Shown here piece by piece: positions 8,945-17,125 of a stretch of DNA of 64,000 bases (the first letter of the stretch is position 1; every line of letters starts with the position of its first letter). Under the pieces are notes generated by a model. That model ran no database searches. It was not told where the DNA came from and saw only the letters and a program-made list of their open reading frames with translations. This DNA is from ECT2AJA-044 sp965262845 (GTDB taxonomy: Bacteria > Bacteroidota > Bacteroidia > Flavobacteriales > ECT2AJA-044): contig CBDHFX010000002.1 in the NCBI GenBank assembly GCA_965262845.1, positions 1,550,001 through 1,614,000 of the forward strand. The letters run 5' to 3'. A program made the translations under genes and the position numbers.

Positions 8945-9667
8945 CTAAGAAAGAACCGTATGAAGTACGTCAAGACTTTTGAATACGACGAAATCATCAA
9001 GGTGTATTCGGAAATAGCTTTCCAGGGTTTTGAGGGCGGCGAGTCGTTCACCGGAATTCAGGGGTTGATCTTTTGCTTCAGTCCATCCGAGGGAAAGCAG
9101 GCTCATCAGTGATTGACCCGTACGTTCATCAGCGAAGTCCGGATGATCTGGTTTTTCCGATAAAAATACACCTGCGCGAAGGTCCAGTATTTTTCCGCCC
9201 GTGAGGGCGGAAGGATAAAAACCGAGAAATTCAGTTAGCTTAAGGGTGAAGTAAAGGGGTAAGTTCCCGAGCTCCTGTATGGGCCCGTGAAGGTGTTCAA
9301 TGCATTGGCGGGTAAACTCGTATAAGCCGGGATGCGGTTCCTGGTCTTTGCCGATCCGCAGAAGTACTTCGGCTATGAATTGGGCGATTGAGGTCGTAAC
9401 GGGGTGGGCATGAGCCTGTTCAATACGGTTGATACACCGGGCTTCTTTGAGGCGCCCAAGACGTTTTTCCTGTTCGTAATGGCAGGCTACCAGTTCGAGT
9501 TCCTGGAGGGGGAGCATCAGAGCCGGGGAGAGCGGGGTTTTTTTGCTTCGGACCGAAGGGATAAAATAGGACTGCAAACCGGCCTCGCGGGTATACATAC
9601 GTACAATGATGCTTCGCTCGCCGTAGGGAAACCGGTGGAGAACGAGGGCCGGCGTTTTGAGAAGCAT
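8945..9667 (-). CDS. recO: DNA repair protein RecO
   Basis: Recombination mediator that loads RecA in the RecFOR pathway. The protein has 240 residues, with an N-terminal OB-fold (LKTPALVLHRFPYGERSIIVRMYT is cut by the usual family pattern of a Thr/Ala-x-x-Val start). A helical domain follows with a variant of the central zinc-knuckle region lacking the four cysteines, as is usual in this phylum. It directly follows porZ with one base between them, a pairing conserved in Bacteroidota. Confidence 0.9.
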   Translation of the reverse strand: MLLKTPALVLHRFPYGERSIIVRMYTREAGLQSYFIPSVRSKKTPLSPALMLPLQELELVACHYEQEKRLGRLKEARCINRIEQAHAHPVTTSIAQFIAEVLLRIGKDQEPHPGLYEFTRQCIEHLHGPIQELGNLPLYFTLKLTEFLGFYPSALTGGKILDLRAGVFLSEKPDHPDFADERTGQSLMSLLSLGWTEAKDQPLNSGERLAALKTLESYFRIHLDDFVVFKSLDVLHTVLS

Positions 9668-9668
9668 T

Positions 9669-11984
9669 TTAACGGATGATCATGATCTTGGTAACCGCCG
9701 TTTCGGAGCCGTCGTCATTGGCCGTGAAGACCAGGTAAACCCCGGTACGTACCGGGGTTCCGGCGAAAGACCGGCCGTTCCAAACAGCTTGCCCACCCAA
9801 CGCAGTGGTTTCAAAGACCAGGTTTCCGGAAATATCCGTGACCTTGACATGGGCGTTTTCGACCAGCCCCTTAATGGCAATGTCGCCTAAATAACCCGGA
9901 CGGACCGGATTTGGGAAAACGAGTACCTCTTCGAAAGTATCAAAGCCCTCTGTTGCACCGCTCCGGTACGTGATCAGCCCTTTTCCGGTTGCAATATACA
10001 CCTCTCCGTGGTCGGGATTGACCGATATGTCTTGAATGGCATTGGCAAAAAGTGGAGAGTTTTCCTCCGTGAAATGAAGAAGCTCCTTAGTTCCGTCCGA
10101 AGACATTAGAAATACTCCACTTCGGGCGGTTCCAAACCACTTACGGTTAGCCCCGTCAACGGCGATACATGTTACAGCTTCGTTTTCCAGGAGCTTGAAG
10201 AACGTGCCGTTTTGCTCAATTAAAACGTGTTGTGCATCGTAGTTCTGGCCCGAAAAAATGTTCCCGGGAGAGAAAAAGGTAACAACACCCTGGCCCGTAC
10301 CGACCCAAACCGCTCCATTCCTGTCCGTGGCCATGCTGAGCACGGAATTCGAAGATAAGGCTCCCTGGTTCGTGGCAGTTGTCAATTTAGTGATCTGGTC
10401 ATCATTTGTATTCGCGAGGGTATTATTGTGGTTGTACACAACAATTCCGTTATTCCGCAATTGGATCCATAGCTGATCAATGGGATCAACCATGATGCTT
10501 TTGATTGGCAGGGTGGAAGGGGCAAATCCGCTCAAGGAATAGTTAAACCATTCCTCATCATCGCTGCGCGGTCGGACCACTAATGGAGCATCCGTGCTTG
10601 AATTGGTCATCCACAAGCGTCCCTGGCTATCGAAATCCAAGCCTCCAATATTGGTAAATCCGGCTTGTCCTTCCTTCTCTTCCAGTTTGGAGTTCGTATA
10701 GTCGTACCTGCTGTGAAACGAACCATCTCCGTTCCAGCGAATGAGGCCGCGGCTGTAAGAGGCTCCCCACACAATACCACGGTCAATTGGATCAAAGGCC
10801 AAATCGATAATATCGAAGGCAGAATCCTGGATACCTGGATCACTAGGTATCCAGTTCCCTTTACGTTTGATTTGGATCGGTGACCGGTTGAAGAGGTTTT
10901 GGAATGATCCATTCACCCCACCTGGAGCCACCCACAGCTCATTTCCCCGTGAGATCATGCTAAAGATATTCCGCTCCTGAGGTCCCTCAGGCACATACCT
11001 GGGCGCATTGAACCCTCCCCAATAGCGGACCAATCCGGATTCGGTCGTTCCCAGGAAAAATTCATTGAACTGTGCGTCGCCTTGTACGGCCGTCGTAACT
11101 TCAAAAGGATAATCAAGTGAAGATTGCGTCATGTTACCACTTAGCTGCAATTCTGAATTGTATGCCGAAAAGCTAAATTTGGTACATACCATTAAAAAAT
11201 CGTTGTCAGAAGTAAGGCTATTCCGTCTCCAGTACAACAGCTCATGGAGCGGTTCCCAATTGCCGGATTTATTGAAGTAAACCGTATCGGTTTTAGTGTC
11301 CAGATCCTTTTTATTGACATACAGGGCTCCGTCGAAGTAGGTGAGTGTATTGATGGGACCCTTTAAAAAAGGATCTTTAGTCCAGGCATTGAAGTCACGC
11401 AGGTTGGGATCATTGATGTCTGCGGAATAGAGACCGTCTTCGGCCGCCGCGTACAGATATTGCCCATCCGTAGTCATTTCATAAATCACTACCTTACTCC
11501 CGTTCTCTCCGATGAAGTAAGGGCCATTAAACTCCTTCGCTAGAAAATCGAATTCGGCAATCCCATAGCCGCAACTAAAAAAAATACGATCTCCGATGGA
11601 CAAAATATGATTTATTTTCCTTTCGCCGATGATATTAAAGCGCTGTATATCGAAGAAAGATGTCTTTTGTTCAGCCCGGATCAAATCGATAATCTGATTA
11701 TCATAAGCAATGATCAAGGTCTCCGAATCCCTATGTTCGGACATAGCTGTGATGCTGACACCGCTTAATCCGTCAATAGTGCTTCGAGGCTCAACAGAAC
11801 GAAGCATCCGGTCAAAATAGAAAAGACCGTTTTCGGTTGCAACGGCTACTTCATCAGAATGAACGACTATGTCGACAACGTTGCTGTATGGCAGTTCGCT
11901 TGCCCATCCACCCAATTCGATATTGGGCTGGGCGATAGTCAGCATCGATATCCAGGAAAATAAAATGGCCAAAGTATCTCGCAT
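9669..11984 (-). CDS. porZ: type IX secretion system protein PorZ (two beta-propellers plus CTD)
   Basis: Surface component of the T9SS attachment complex. The 771 residues are close to the known PorZ length. After a signal peptide (ending about residue 18, IAQ) comes the diagnostic opening GGWASELPYSNVVDI. Many propeller-like repeats follow (ENGLFYFD, AEDGLYSAD, VWVGTGQGVVTF, KWFGTARSGVF), then a C-terminal sorting tail starting VLVFPNPVRPG and ending TKIMIIR. Its position next to recO supports the call. Known PorZ is itself secreted and helps link A-LPS to cargo; that role is inferred here. Confidence 0.88.
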   Translation of the reverse strand: MRDTLAILFSWISMLTIAQPNIELGGWASELPYSNVVDIVVHSDEVAVATENGLFYFDRMLRSVEPRSTIDGLSGVSITAMSEHRDSETLIIAYDNQIIDLIRAEQKTSFFDIQRFNIIGERKINHILSIGDRIFFSCGYGIAEFDFLAKEFNGPYFIGENGSKVVIYEMTTDGQYLYAAAEDGLYSADINDPNLRDFNAWTKDPFLKGPINTLTYFDGALYVNKKDLDTKTDTVYFNKSGNWEPLHELLYWRRNSLTSDNDFLMVCTKFSFSAYNSELQLSGNMTQSSLDYPFEVTTAVQGDAQFNEFFLGTTESGLVRYWGGFNAPRYVPEGPQERNIFSMISRGNELWVAPGGVNGSFQNLFNRSPIQIKRKGNWIPSDPGIQDSAFDIIDLAFDPIDRGIVWGASYSRGLIRWNGDGSFHSRYDYTNSKLEEKEGQAGFTNIGGLDFDSQGRLWMTNSSTDAPLVVRPRSDDEEWFNYSLSGFAPSTLPIKSIMVDPIDQLWIQLRNNGIVVYNHNNTLANTNDDQITKLTTATNQGALSSNSVLSMATDRNGAVWVGTGQGVVTFFSPGNIFSGQNYDAQHVLIEQNGTFFKLLENEAVTCIAVDGANRKWFGTARSGVFLMSSDGTKELLHFTEENSPLFANAIQDISVNPDHGEVYIATGKGLITYRSGATEGFDTFEEVLVFPNPVRPGYLGDIAIKGLVENAHVKVTDISGNLVFETTALGGQAVWNGRSFAGTPVRTGVYLVFTANDDGSETAVTKIMIIR

Positions 11985-12172
11985 GGTTCAACGTTTGGTT
12001 AAAAGAACGGGCTTTTCGTCCGATTAGTTTGGGTATTCAAAAAATGAAAGGAAGTAGTTCAGGCGCCGAGCGATAACAAAGACTTCGTTATTCTGCATCA
12101 GAGCCTTGCCTTCGTGTCTGTTTTTTACAGGAAGCAAAAAACGCTCAAAAAGATCTAAAAAAAGGGCTCCTC

Positions 12173-12955
12173 CTATTGTTTCCTAAAAATATAGAGCAGG
12201 CTACTCCATTCACTTGTTTTTCTGGCCGATAAATTAGAGCGAATGCCACTCAGAAGAGCTCTCAGAGGTTGCATACGTCCCGATTTGTATTTTTCACTAA
12301 GCAGGCTGACATAAAACGAATCAAAAACCAGTGGGAGGGTACGGTGGTGAGCAAATCCCTGTGCTGAAAACATATCTGTCATCCCTGCCTGACTAAAATG
12401 GAAGAGATGTCGGGGAACGTCATATGCGGCCCAGTGTTCCTTGTAATATCCCGCGTCGTATGAAAGAAAATTAGGCACTGCAATAACGGCGAGGCCACCA
12501 GATCGAAGGATCCGATAAATATGCCGTACTGTTTGAACGGGATAGGGCACATGCTCCATTACATGCCACATAGTGATCACATCGGTAGAATTGCTTTTGA
12601 GGGACTCCAGTGACTGATCCTGGGAAATGGACGTGTTTAATTTTTTTTCAGCCCGCTCACGTGCCCCTGAATGAGGCTCCATTCCCTGAACATCCCAACC
12701 GTGCTGTTGCATTTCACTCAGAAAATCCCCCGTTCCACATCCTATGTCGAGCACCGTTCTTTCCGCCGTTTCAACCTCAATGAGCCGACGCTTTTTATTC
12801 AGAGAATAGGAACGGACGAATTGATAAACGAGATCCACGAGCGAGCGCCTGGAGTCCGTATGGGAAATGTACTCGGCAGATTCGTAGTAAGCTCCCAAAT
12901 CTGCTGTTTCGGGACGCGGATTCGTGACAAGAACGGTGCCCGTGGCATTAGCCAT
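12173..12955 (-). CDS. class I SAM-dependent methyltransferase with damaged N-terminus
   Basis: Rossmann methyltransferase. Visible motifs are motif I TVLDIGCGTGDFL, acidic GMEPHSGA, and MWHVMEHVPYPVQTV, followed by AVIAVPNFLSYD and DVPRHLFHFS. This matches a Bacteroidota family encoded after mnmG. The reported start (MANATGTVL) is almost certainly internal, because the frame stays open upstream to about 13081 and encodes family-like residues (KCPVTG, CRDFTVSQQKF) but no ATG. A GTG at 13074 overlapping the mnmG stop would begin VFHVKH and then hit a TAG after eight codons; one extra base there would restore the frame. The target is unknown. Confidence 0.75.
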   Translation of the reverse strand: MANATGTVLVTNPRPETADLGAYYESAEYISHTDSRRSLVDLVYQFVRSYSLNKKRRLIEVETAERTVLDIGCGTGDFLSEMQQHGWDVQGMEPHSGARERAEKKLNTSISQDQSLESLKSNSTDVITMWHVMEHVPYPVQTVRHIYRILRSGGLAVIAVPNFLSYDAGYYKEHWAAYDVPRHLFHFSQAGMTDMFSAQGFAHHRTLPLVFDSFYVSLLSEKYKSGRMQPLRALLSGIRSNLSARKTSEWSSLLYIFRKQ

Positions 12956-13057
12956 AATCGAAAATTTTTGCTGTGAAACAGTGAAGTCACGGCAGGTGAG
13001 GTACGAAACAAGTGGCGTACCTGTAACGGGGCATTTATGCAGTGTTTCTATGTTTGA

Positions 13058-13073
13058 TGTTTCACGTGAAACA
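13058..13073. promoter_or_regulatory. parS-like ParB binding site 1
   Basis: TGTTTCACGTGAAACA, a perfect 16-base palindrome identical to the bacterial parS consensus. It abuts the mnmG stop and lies within the probable 5' coding part of the methyltransferase gene. ParB nucleates on such sites for chromosome segregation. Confidence 0.85.
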
Positions 13074-14942
13074 CTAACGACCTACATGTACCAGTAGTAC
13101 GTTAATGTCTGCCGGATTTACACCGCTGATACGACCTGCCTGAGCCATGTTGGCAGGGCGGATTGCGCTTAATTTTTCGCGTGCTTCCAAACTAATGGCC
13201 TGAAGTTTCGTGAAGTCAAATCCCTTCGGAATAGTGATGTTTTCAAGTCGGTGGAGCTTTCTGACATTCTCTCTTTCACGATCAATATAGCCTTTGTACT
13301 TCAACTGGATCTCCGATTGTTCCAAATCCTCTCGCGAGACATGGCGATCAGCAACGTACCTGGCCACATCGTCCAGTTCCACCAGATCGTGAATACTGAT
13401 CTGTGGTCTTAGTAAAAGCGCGTCCAGTTTCCTTTTTTGGTCTATGGGAGCTGTTCCCAGTTGTTCGAGTATTGGATTAACATCATTCGGTTCCACACTG
13501 GTCTCCTTTAAAAAACCGAGAAATTCCCGGGTGTTCAATTGCTTTTGCCGAACCTGTTCCATTCTGTTTTCAGAGGCCAGCCCCATTTCATAGGACAGCG
13601 GAGTAAGCCGGAGATCTGCATTGTCCTGTCTCAGAAGGATTCGATATTCTGCCCGTGAAGTGAACATGCGATAAGGTTCTTCCGTACCTTTTGTAATCAG
13701 ATCATCAATGAGAACACCTATGTAGGCATCGGATCGCTTAAGGATGAAGGGCGGGGCTCCGTGTACATGTTGATGAGCGTTGATCCCAGCCATCAGCCCC
13801 TGACTTCCGGCCTCCTCATAGCCTGTGGTACCATTGATCTGACCGGCAAAAAACAGGCCTTCCACCAATTTGGTCTCAAGGCTATGCTTTAACTGGGTAG
13901 GAGGAAAATAGTCATATTCAATAGCATAACCCGGACGGAAGATCTTTGCGTTTTCAAATCCCGGTATTTTTTGCAATCCTTTGTATTGTACTTCTTCGGG
14001 CAATGAGGTGCTAAAGCCATTCACATAAACCTCCACGGTATCCCAACCTTCGGGTTCAACGAAAATCAAGTGCTGGTTTTTATCTGCAAACCGATCAATC
14101 TTGTCCTCAATGGAAGGGCAATAACGGGGGCCAATGCTTTGTATGCATCCGTTGAACATTGGAGACCGATCAAACCCTGTTTTAAGGATATCATGCACCT
14201 CTTCATTTGTATAGGTAGTCCAACAGGAACGTTGTTTTTGAAGCGGCCGGGTGGCGGTAAAGCTGAACTTTTTGGGCTCTTCATCTCCTGCTTGCTCCGC
14301 CATTTTTGAATAGTCTAAAGACCTGCCATCAACCCGCGGGGGGGTTCCCGTTTTCATTCGGCCGTGGTCAAAACCAAATTTGATCAGATCTTCTGTAATT
14401 CCTGTAGCTGCCCGATCGCCGGCACGACCTCCTCCAAAGTTCTTGTCACCAATGTGGATCAGGCCGTTGAGAAAAGTGCCGTTCGTGAGCACTACTGATC
14501 TTGCATAAACTTCTAACCCGAGTCCGGTACGGACCCCTTTAACGCGTCCTCCTTTGACAATGATCCCCGTAACCATGTCCTGGAAAAAGTCCAGATTGGG
14601 TGTTTGCTCCAACATCAATCGCCATTTTTCGGCAAAACGCATACGATCGCTCTGCACCCGAGGGCTCCACATAGCGGGGCCCTTGGAGCGATTCAACATT
14701 CGGAATTGAATGGCAGTTTCATCCGAAACGATCCCACTATAACCGCCCAGGGCATCAACCTCACGAACGATTTGGCCTTTTGCGATGCCTCCCATGGCCG
14801 GATTGCAGCTCATCTGCCCGATCGTCTGAAGGTTCATCGTAATCAATAGGGTTGAAGACCCCAGATTTGCCGCCGCCGCCGCCGCCTCGGACCCAGCATG
14901 TCCCGCCCCAACTACAATGACATCATATTCTTTGGCAAACAT
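13074..14942 (-). CDS. mnmG: tRNA uridine-5-carboxymethylaminomethyl modification enzyme MnmG (GidA)
   Basis: FAD-dependent partner of MnmE in modifying wobble U34. The N-terminal dinucleotide motif is DVIVVGAGHAGSEAA, followed by CNPAMGGIAKGQIVREVDA, the GTPPRVD motif, and a typical helical C-terminus ending LLVHVGR. It has about 622 residues. The annotated frame can begin at 14987, but the ATG at 14942 is preceded by AGGACAG and matches the family start. One parS site lies 10 bases upstream of this ATG and another directly after the stop. Confidence 0.96.
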   Translation of the reverse strand: MFAKEYDVIVVGAGHAGSEAAAAAANLGSSTLLITMNLQTIGQMSCNPAMGGIAKGQIVREVDALGGYSGIVSDETAIQFRMLNRSKGPAMWSPRVQSDRMRFAEKWRLMLEQTPNLDFFQDMVTGIIVKGGRVKGVRTGLGLEVYARSVVLTNGTFLNGLIHIGDKNFGGGRAGDRAATGITEDLIKFGFDHGRMKTGTPPRVDGRSLDYSKMAEQAGDEEPKKFSFTATRPLQKQRSCWTTYTNEEVHDILKTGFDRSPMFNGCIQSIGPRYCPSIEDKIDRFADKNQHLIFVEPEGWDTVEVYVNGFSTSLPEEVQYKGLQKIPGFENAKIFRPGYAIEYDYFPPTQLKHSLETKLVEGLFFAGQINGTTGYEEAGSQGLMAGINAHQHVHGAPPFILKRSDAYIGVLIDDLITKGTEEPYRMFTSRAEYRILLRQDNADLRLTPLSYEMGLASENRMEQVRQKQLNTREFLGFLKETSVEPNDVNPILEQLGTAPIDQKRKLDALLLRPQISIHDLVELDDVARYVADRHVSREDLEQSEIQLKYKGYIDRERENVRKLHRLENITIPKGFDFTKLQAISLEAREKLSAIRPANMAQAGRISGVNPADINVLLVHVGR

Positions 14943-14951
14943 CTGTCCTAA

Positions 14952-14967
14952 TGTTTCACGTGGAACA
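14952..14967. promoter_or_regulatory. parS-like ParB binding site 2
   Basis: TGTTTCACGTGGAACA; read on the other strand it is TGTTCCACGTGAAACA, the classical parS sequence. It sits in the mnmG leader between the ATG and upstream sequence, so ParB binding could also affect mnmG transcription. Confidence 0.85.
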
Positions 14968-14988
14968 ATTCGAATGACCCACACCACA

Positions 14989-15335
14989 CTAACTGTCGCT
15001 CACCGCGTTCAGCTCGCTGATAGTCAGCACCACCTCACCCAAGTGGTTCACCACCGTTACTTCCAGATCTACTTCGCTGGTGAAGTCCTGGTCAATAAAG
15101 ACCTCCCTGGTTGCCAGGTTCGGATACACGTTGATCTGCCGCGCAAAGACCGGATCTTCCACGCTGATCATGAAACCCCAGGTAGCAGAACAGTCATTGG
15201 CATCAGGTATAGGGCATTACCCGATACCGTTATTCCTATTTGGCCATCCGCACCATCATTACATGTAACATGCTGATTGACTGACAGCGTCACATTCAGT
15301 TGTTGCGCATATGCCGCTGCCCCATCAATAAAAAA
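14989..15335 (-). pseudogene. decayed T9SS surface protein: SprB-like repeat plus truncated sorting tail
   Basis: Two minus-strand pieces in different frames are visible. The upstream piece (about 15170-15330) reads AYAQQLNVTLSVNQ, then CNDGADGQIGITVSGN, which resembles an SprB repeat, and ends in a stop. The downstream piece (14989-15171) reads from MISVEDPVFARQINVYPN and includes EVDLEVTVVNHLGEV. It is clearly paralogous to the tail of the 1372-residue protein at 38838-42956. The tail stops early, before the final strands. Deletion and frameshift make it a remnant. Confidence 0.75.
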
Positions 15336-15374
15336 ACTACTGCAGCTATATAACCGACAGTAGTTTCTTCTTTC
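15331..15374. terminator. bidirectional rho-independent terminator
   Basis: A 9-bp stem AAACTACTG/CAGTAGTTT (15335-15367) encloses a 15-base loop. There is a run of seven T on the minus-strand exit and a T-rich tract on the plus-strand exit. It lies downstream of hup. The interval 15375-15711 shows no convincing gene. Confidence 0.65.
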
Positions 15375-15711
15375 TTAAAGCAATGTGGACGGCCATAATC
15401 AAGCCCTTTTAAAAAACGCTGGACCACAATTAGCCATCTTAACTAAAGTATCAGTTAAATAGCTATCAAGCTGCAAAATTAACACTTTTGGCTAAACGGT
15501 TTCGATGGTGGGCTTCCAGATGCTGGCATTGGTCTTAATTTTACCCGGACCAGCTTCAGGAACTCCTGCCAATCTGCCAAAGCATTTAATCCTGCCCCAT
15601 CTTATGGAAACTCTGCTGAGTTTTCTACTTAGGTCCAATCCCAGACCTGTACATTTACTTTTCTAACAGTACAAAAAGAGGGGATGCCTTTTTTGAATGG
15701 TCGGTGAATGC

Positions 15712-15984
15712 TCAGTTCACCTTACTGTTCAAGTCAGCACCAGCTTTAAATCTCACTACGTTTTTAGCCGGGATCCGGATGGTAGCACCCGTCTGTGGGT
15801 TACGGCCCTGGCGTGCGCTACGCTTTGATACGGAGAAGGAACCGAATCCTATTAAAGAAATACGTCCGCCTTTTTTGAGGGCGCTTGATACATTGTCAGC
15901 GAAAGATTCCAATGCTTTTTTAGCAGCGGATTTTGAAATTCCGGCGTCTTCCGCCATGCGATTGATCAACTCAACTTTGTTCAT
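15712..15984 (-). CDS. hup: HU-family DNA-binding protein
   Basis: Histone-like nucleoid protein of 90 residues. It begins MNKVELINRMAEDAGISKS and has the beta-arm core SLIGFGSFSVSKRSARQGRNPQTG, split here as GFGSFSV and RQGRNPQTG, then IRIPAKNVVRFKAG. Length and motifs are typical of HU. It has its own promoter upstream and a terminator about 350 bases downstream. Confidence 0.95.
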   Translation of the reverse strand: MNKVELINRMAEDAGISKSAAKKALESFADNVSSALKKGGRISLIGFGSFSVSKRSARQGRNPQTGATIRIPAKNVVRFKAGADLNSKVN

Positions 15985-16035
15985 AACAAATCGAAATTAA
16001 AAGGTTAAACTGATTATTTTGGTTTCAATGACCAG

Positions 16036-16065
16036 CAAAGATAGGCCTGTAGCGAGATCATGCAA
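16036..16065 (-). promoter_or_regulatory. Bacteroidota-type promoter of hup
   Basis: On the minus strand a -33 TTG (complement of 16063-16065) is followed by 19 bases and TATCTTTG (complement of 16036-16043), an exact TAnnTTTG -7 box. The hup ATG is about 50 bases downstream. Confidence 0.65.
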
Positions 16066-16152
16066 GAGATGCCCCCTAAATCCGCCTGTTTTGTTGATAA
16101 TTGCCTGAAATTGTTAACAAACTCGCCTCAATCGTAGTGCCAGTAGGGGGAA

Positions 16153-17085
16153 TCAGGTAAATTGGAGAGCCTTTTTGCCCCTCAAACCGTTGATGAAATC
16201 TTCGGCCGACATACGCCTTTTACCTGCCGGTTGCAATTCCCGTACTTCCAAAAGTCCCTCGCCCGTTCCCACAAGCAATTCCCTTCCTTCAACCCGCGCC
16301 AATCCGGCTTCTGCACTGCCTGCGGCAGGATGTGTTCTGCAGATCTTTACTTTGGTTCTTTGCCTGTCGTTCAACCACTCGGTCCAGGCGCCCGGAAGAG
16401 GGGAGAGGCCGCGGACCAGATTATGGAGTTCCCGTGCGGACCTGTTCCAATTGAGGTGACCCGTCTCTGAATTTATCCTGGGCGCGGGTTTCAGATGTCC
16501 GGACCCGACCTGAGGTTTCGCCTCAAGTGTCCCGGCTTCCAGTCCATCCAAGGTCTTCAAAGCCAATTCTGCGCTTTGATGCATAAGGCGCTCCCGGAGG
16601 TCTTCAAGCAGGTCATCCCTTCCGATCGGCTGCTCTGCCTGCAGCAGGATATCCCCTGTATCGATCTTTTCATCAAGTAGAAAAGTGGTAACCCCTGTTT
16701 TGGCCTCCCCGTTGATCAAGGCCCAATTGATTGGCGCTGCCCCACGGTATTGTGGCAGGAGGGAGGCATGAACATTGAAGGTCCCTTTTGGAGGCAGGCT
16801 CCAGACCGATCTTGGGAGCATGCGGAATGCAACGACCACGATCACGTCGGGCGACCACGATTCGAGCCGTGCCTGAAATGCCGGATCGCGCAATTTCCCG
16901 GGCTGCGCCAGGGGCAGGCGGTGATCCAAAGCGTACTCCTTTATAGCTGAAGCCTTCGGGTTACGGCCCCGGCCGGCCGGCCGATCAGGCGCGGTGACTA
17001 CACCCACCACCTCGTGCATACTCTTATTGATCGTGTCCAAAGTTGCGATCGCAAACCCGGGCGTACCCATAAAAACAATTCTCAA
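16153..17085 (-). CDS. fmt: methionyl-tRNA formyltransferase
   Basis: Formylates initiator Met-tRNA. The protein has 310 residues. It starts MRIVFMGTPGFAIATLD and contains HASLLPQYRGAAPINWALI (formyl-transferase core with the catalytic Asn/His region), TGVTTFLLDEKIDTGDIL, and a C-terminal OB domain. It directly follows recQ on the same strand with 40 bases between them, a common pairing in this phylum. Confidence 0.95.
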   Translation of the reverse strand: MRIVFMGTPGFAIATLDTINKSMHEVVGVVTAPDRPAGRGRNPKASAIKEYALDHRLPLAQPGKLRDPAFQARLESWSPDVIVVVAFRMLPRSVWSLPPKGTFNVHASLLPQYRGAAPINWALINGEAKTGVTTFLLDEKIDTGDILLQAEQPIGRDDLLEDLRERLMHQSAELALKTLDGLEAGTLEAKPQVGSGHLKPAPRINSETGHLNWNRSARELHNLVRGLSPLPGAWTEWLNDRQRTKVKICRTHPAAGSAEAGLARVEGRELLVGTGEGLLEVRELQPAGKRRMSAEDFINGLRGKKALQFT

Positions 17086-17125
17086 TTCTTCATTTTTTAA
17101 GGGTCATGATCTTTGTTTGTAATGT

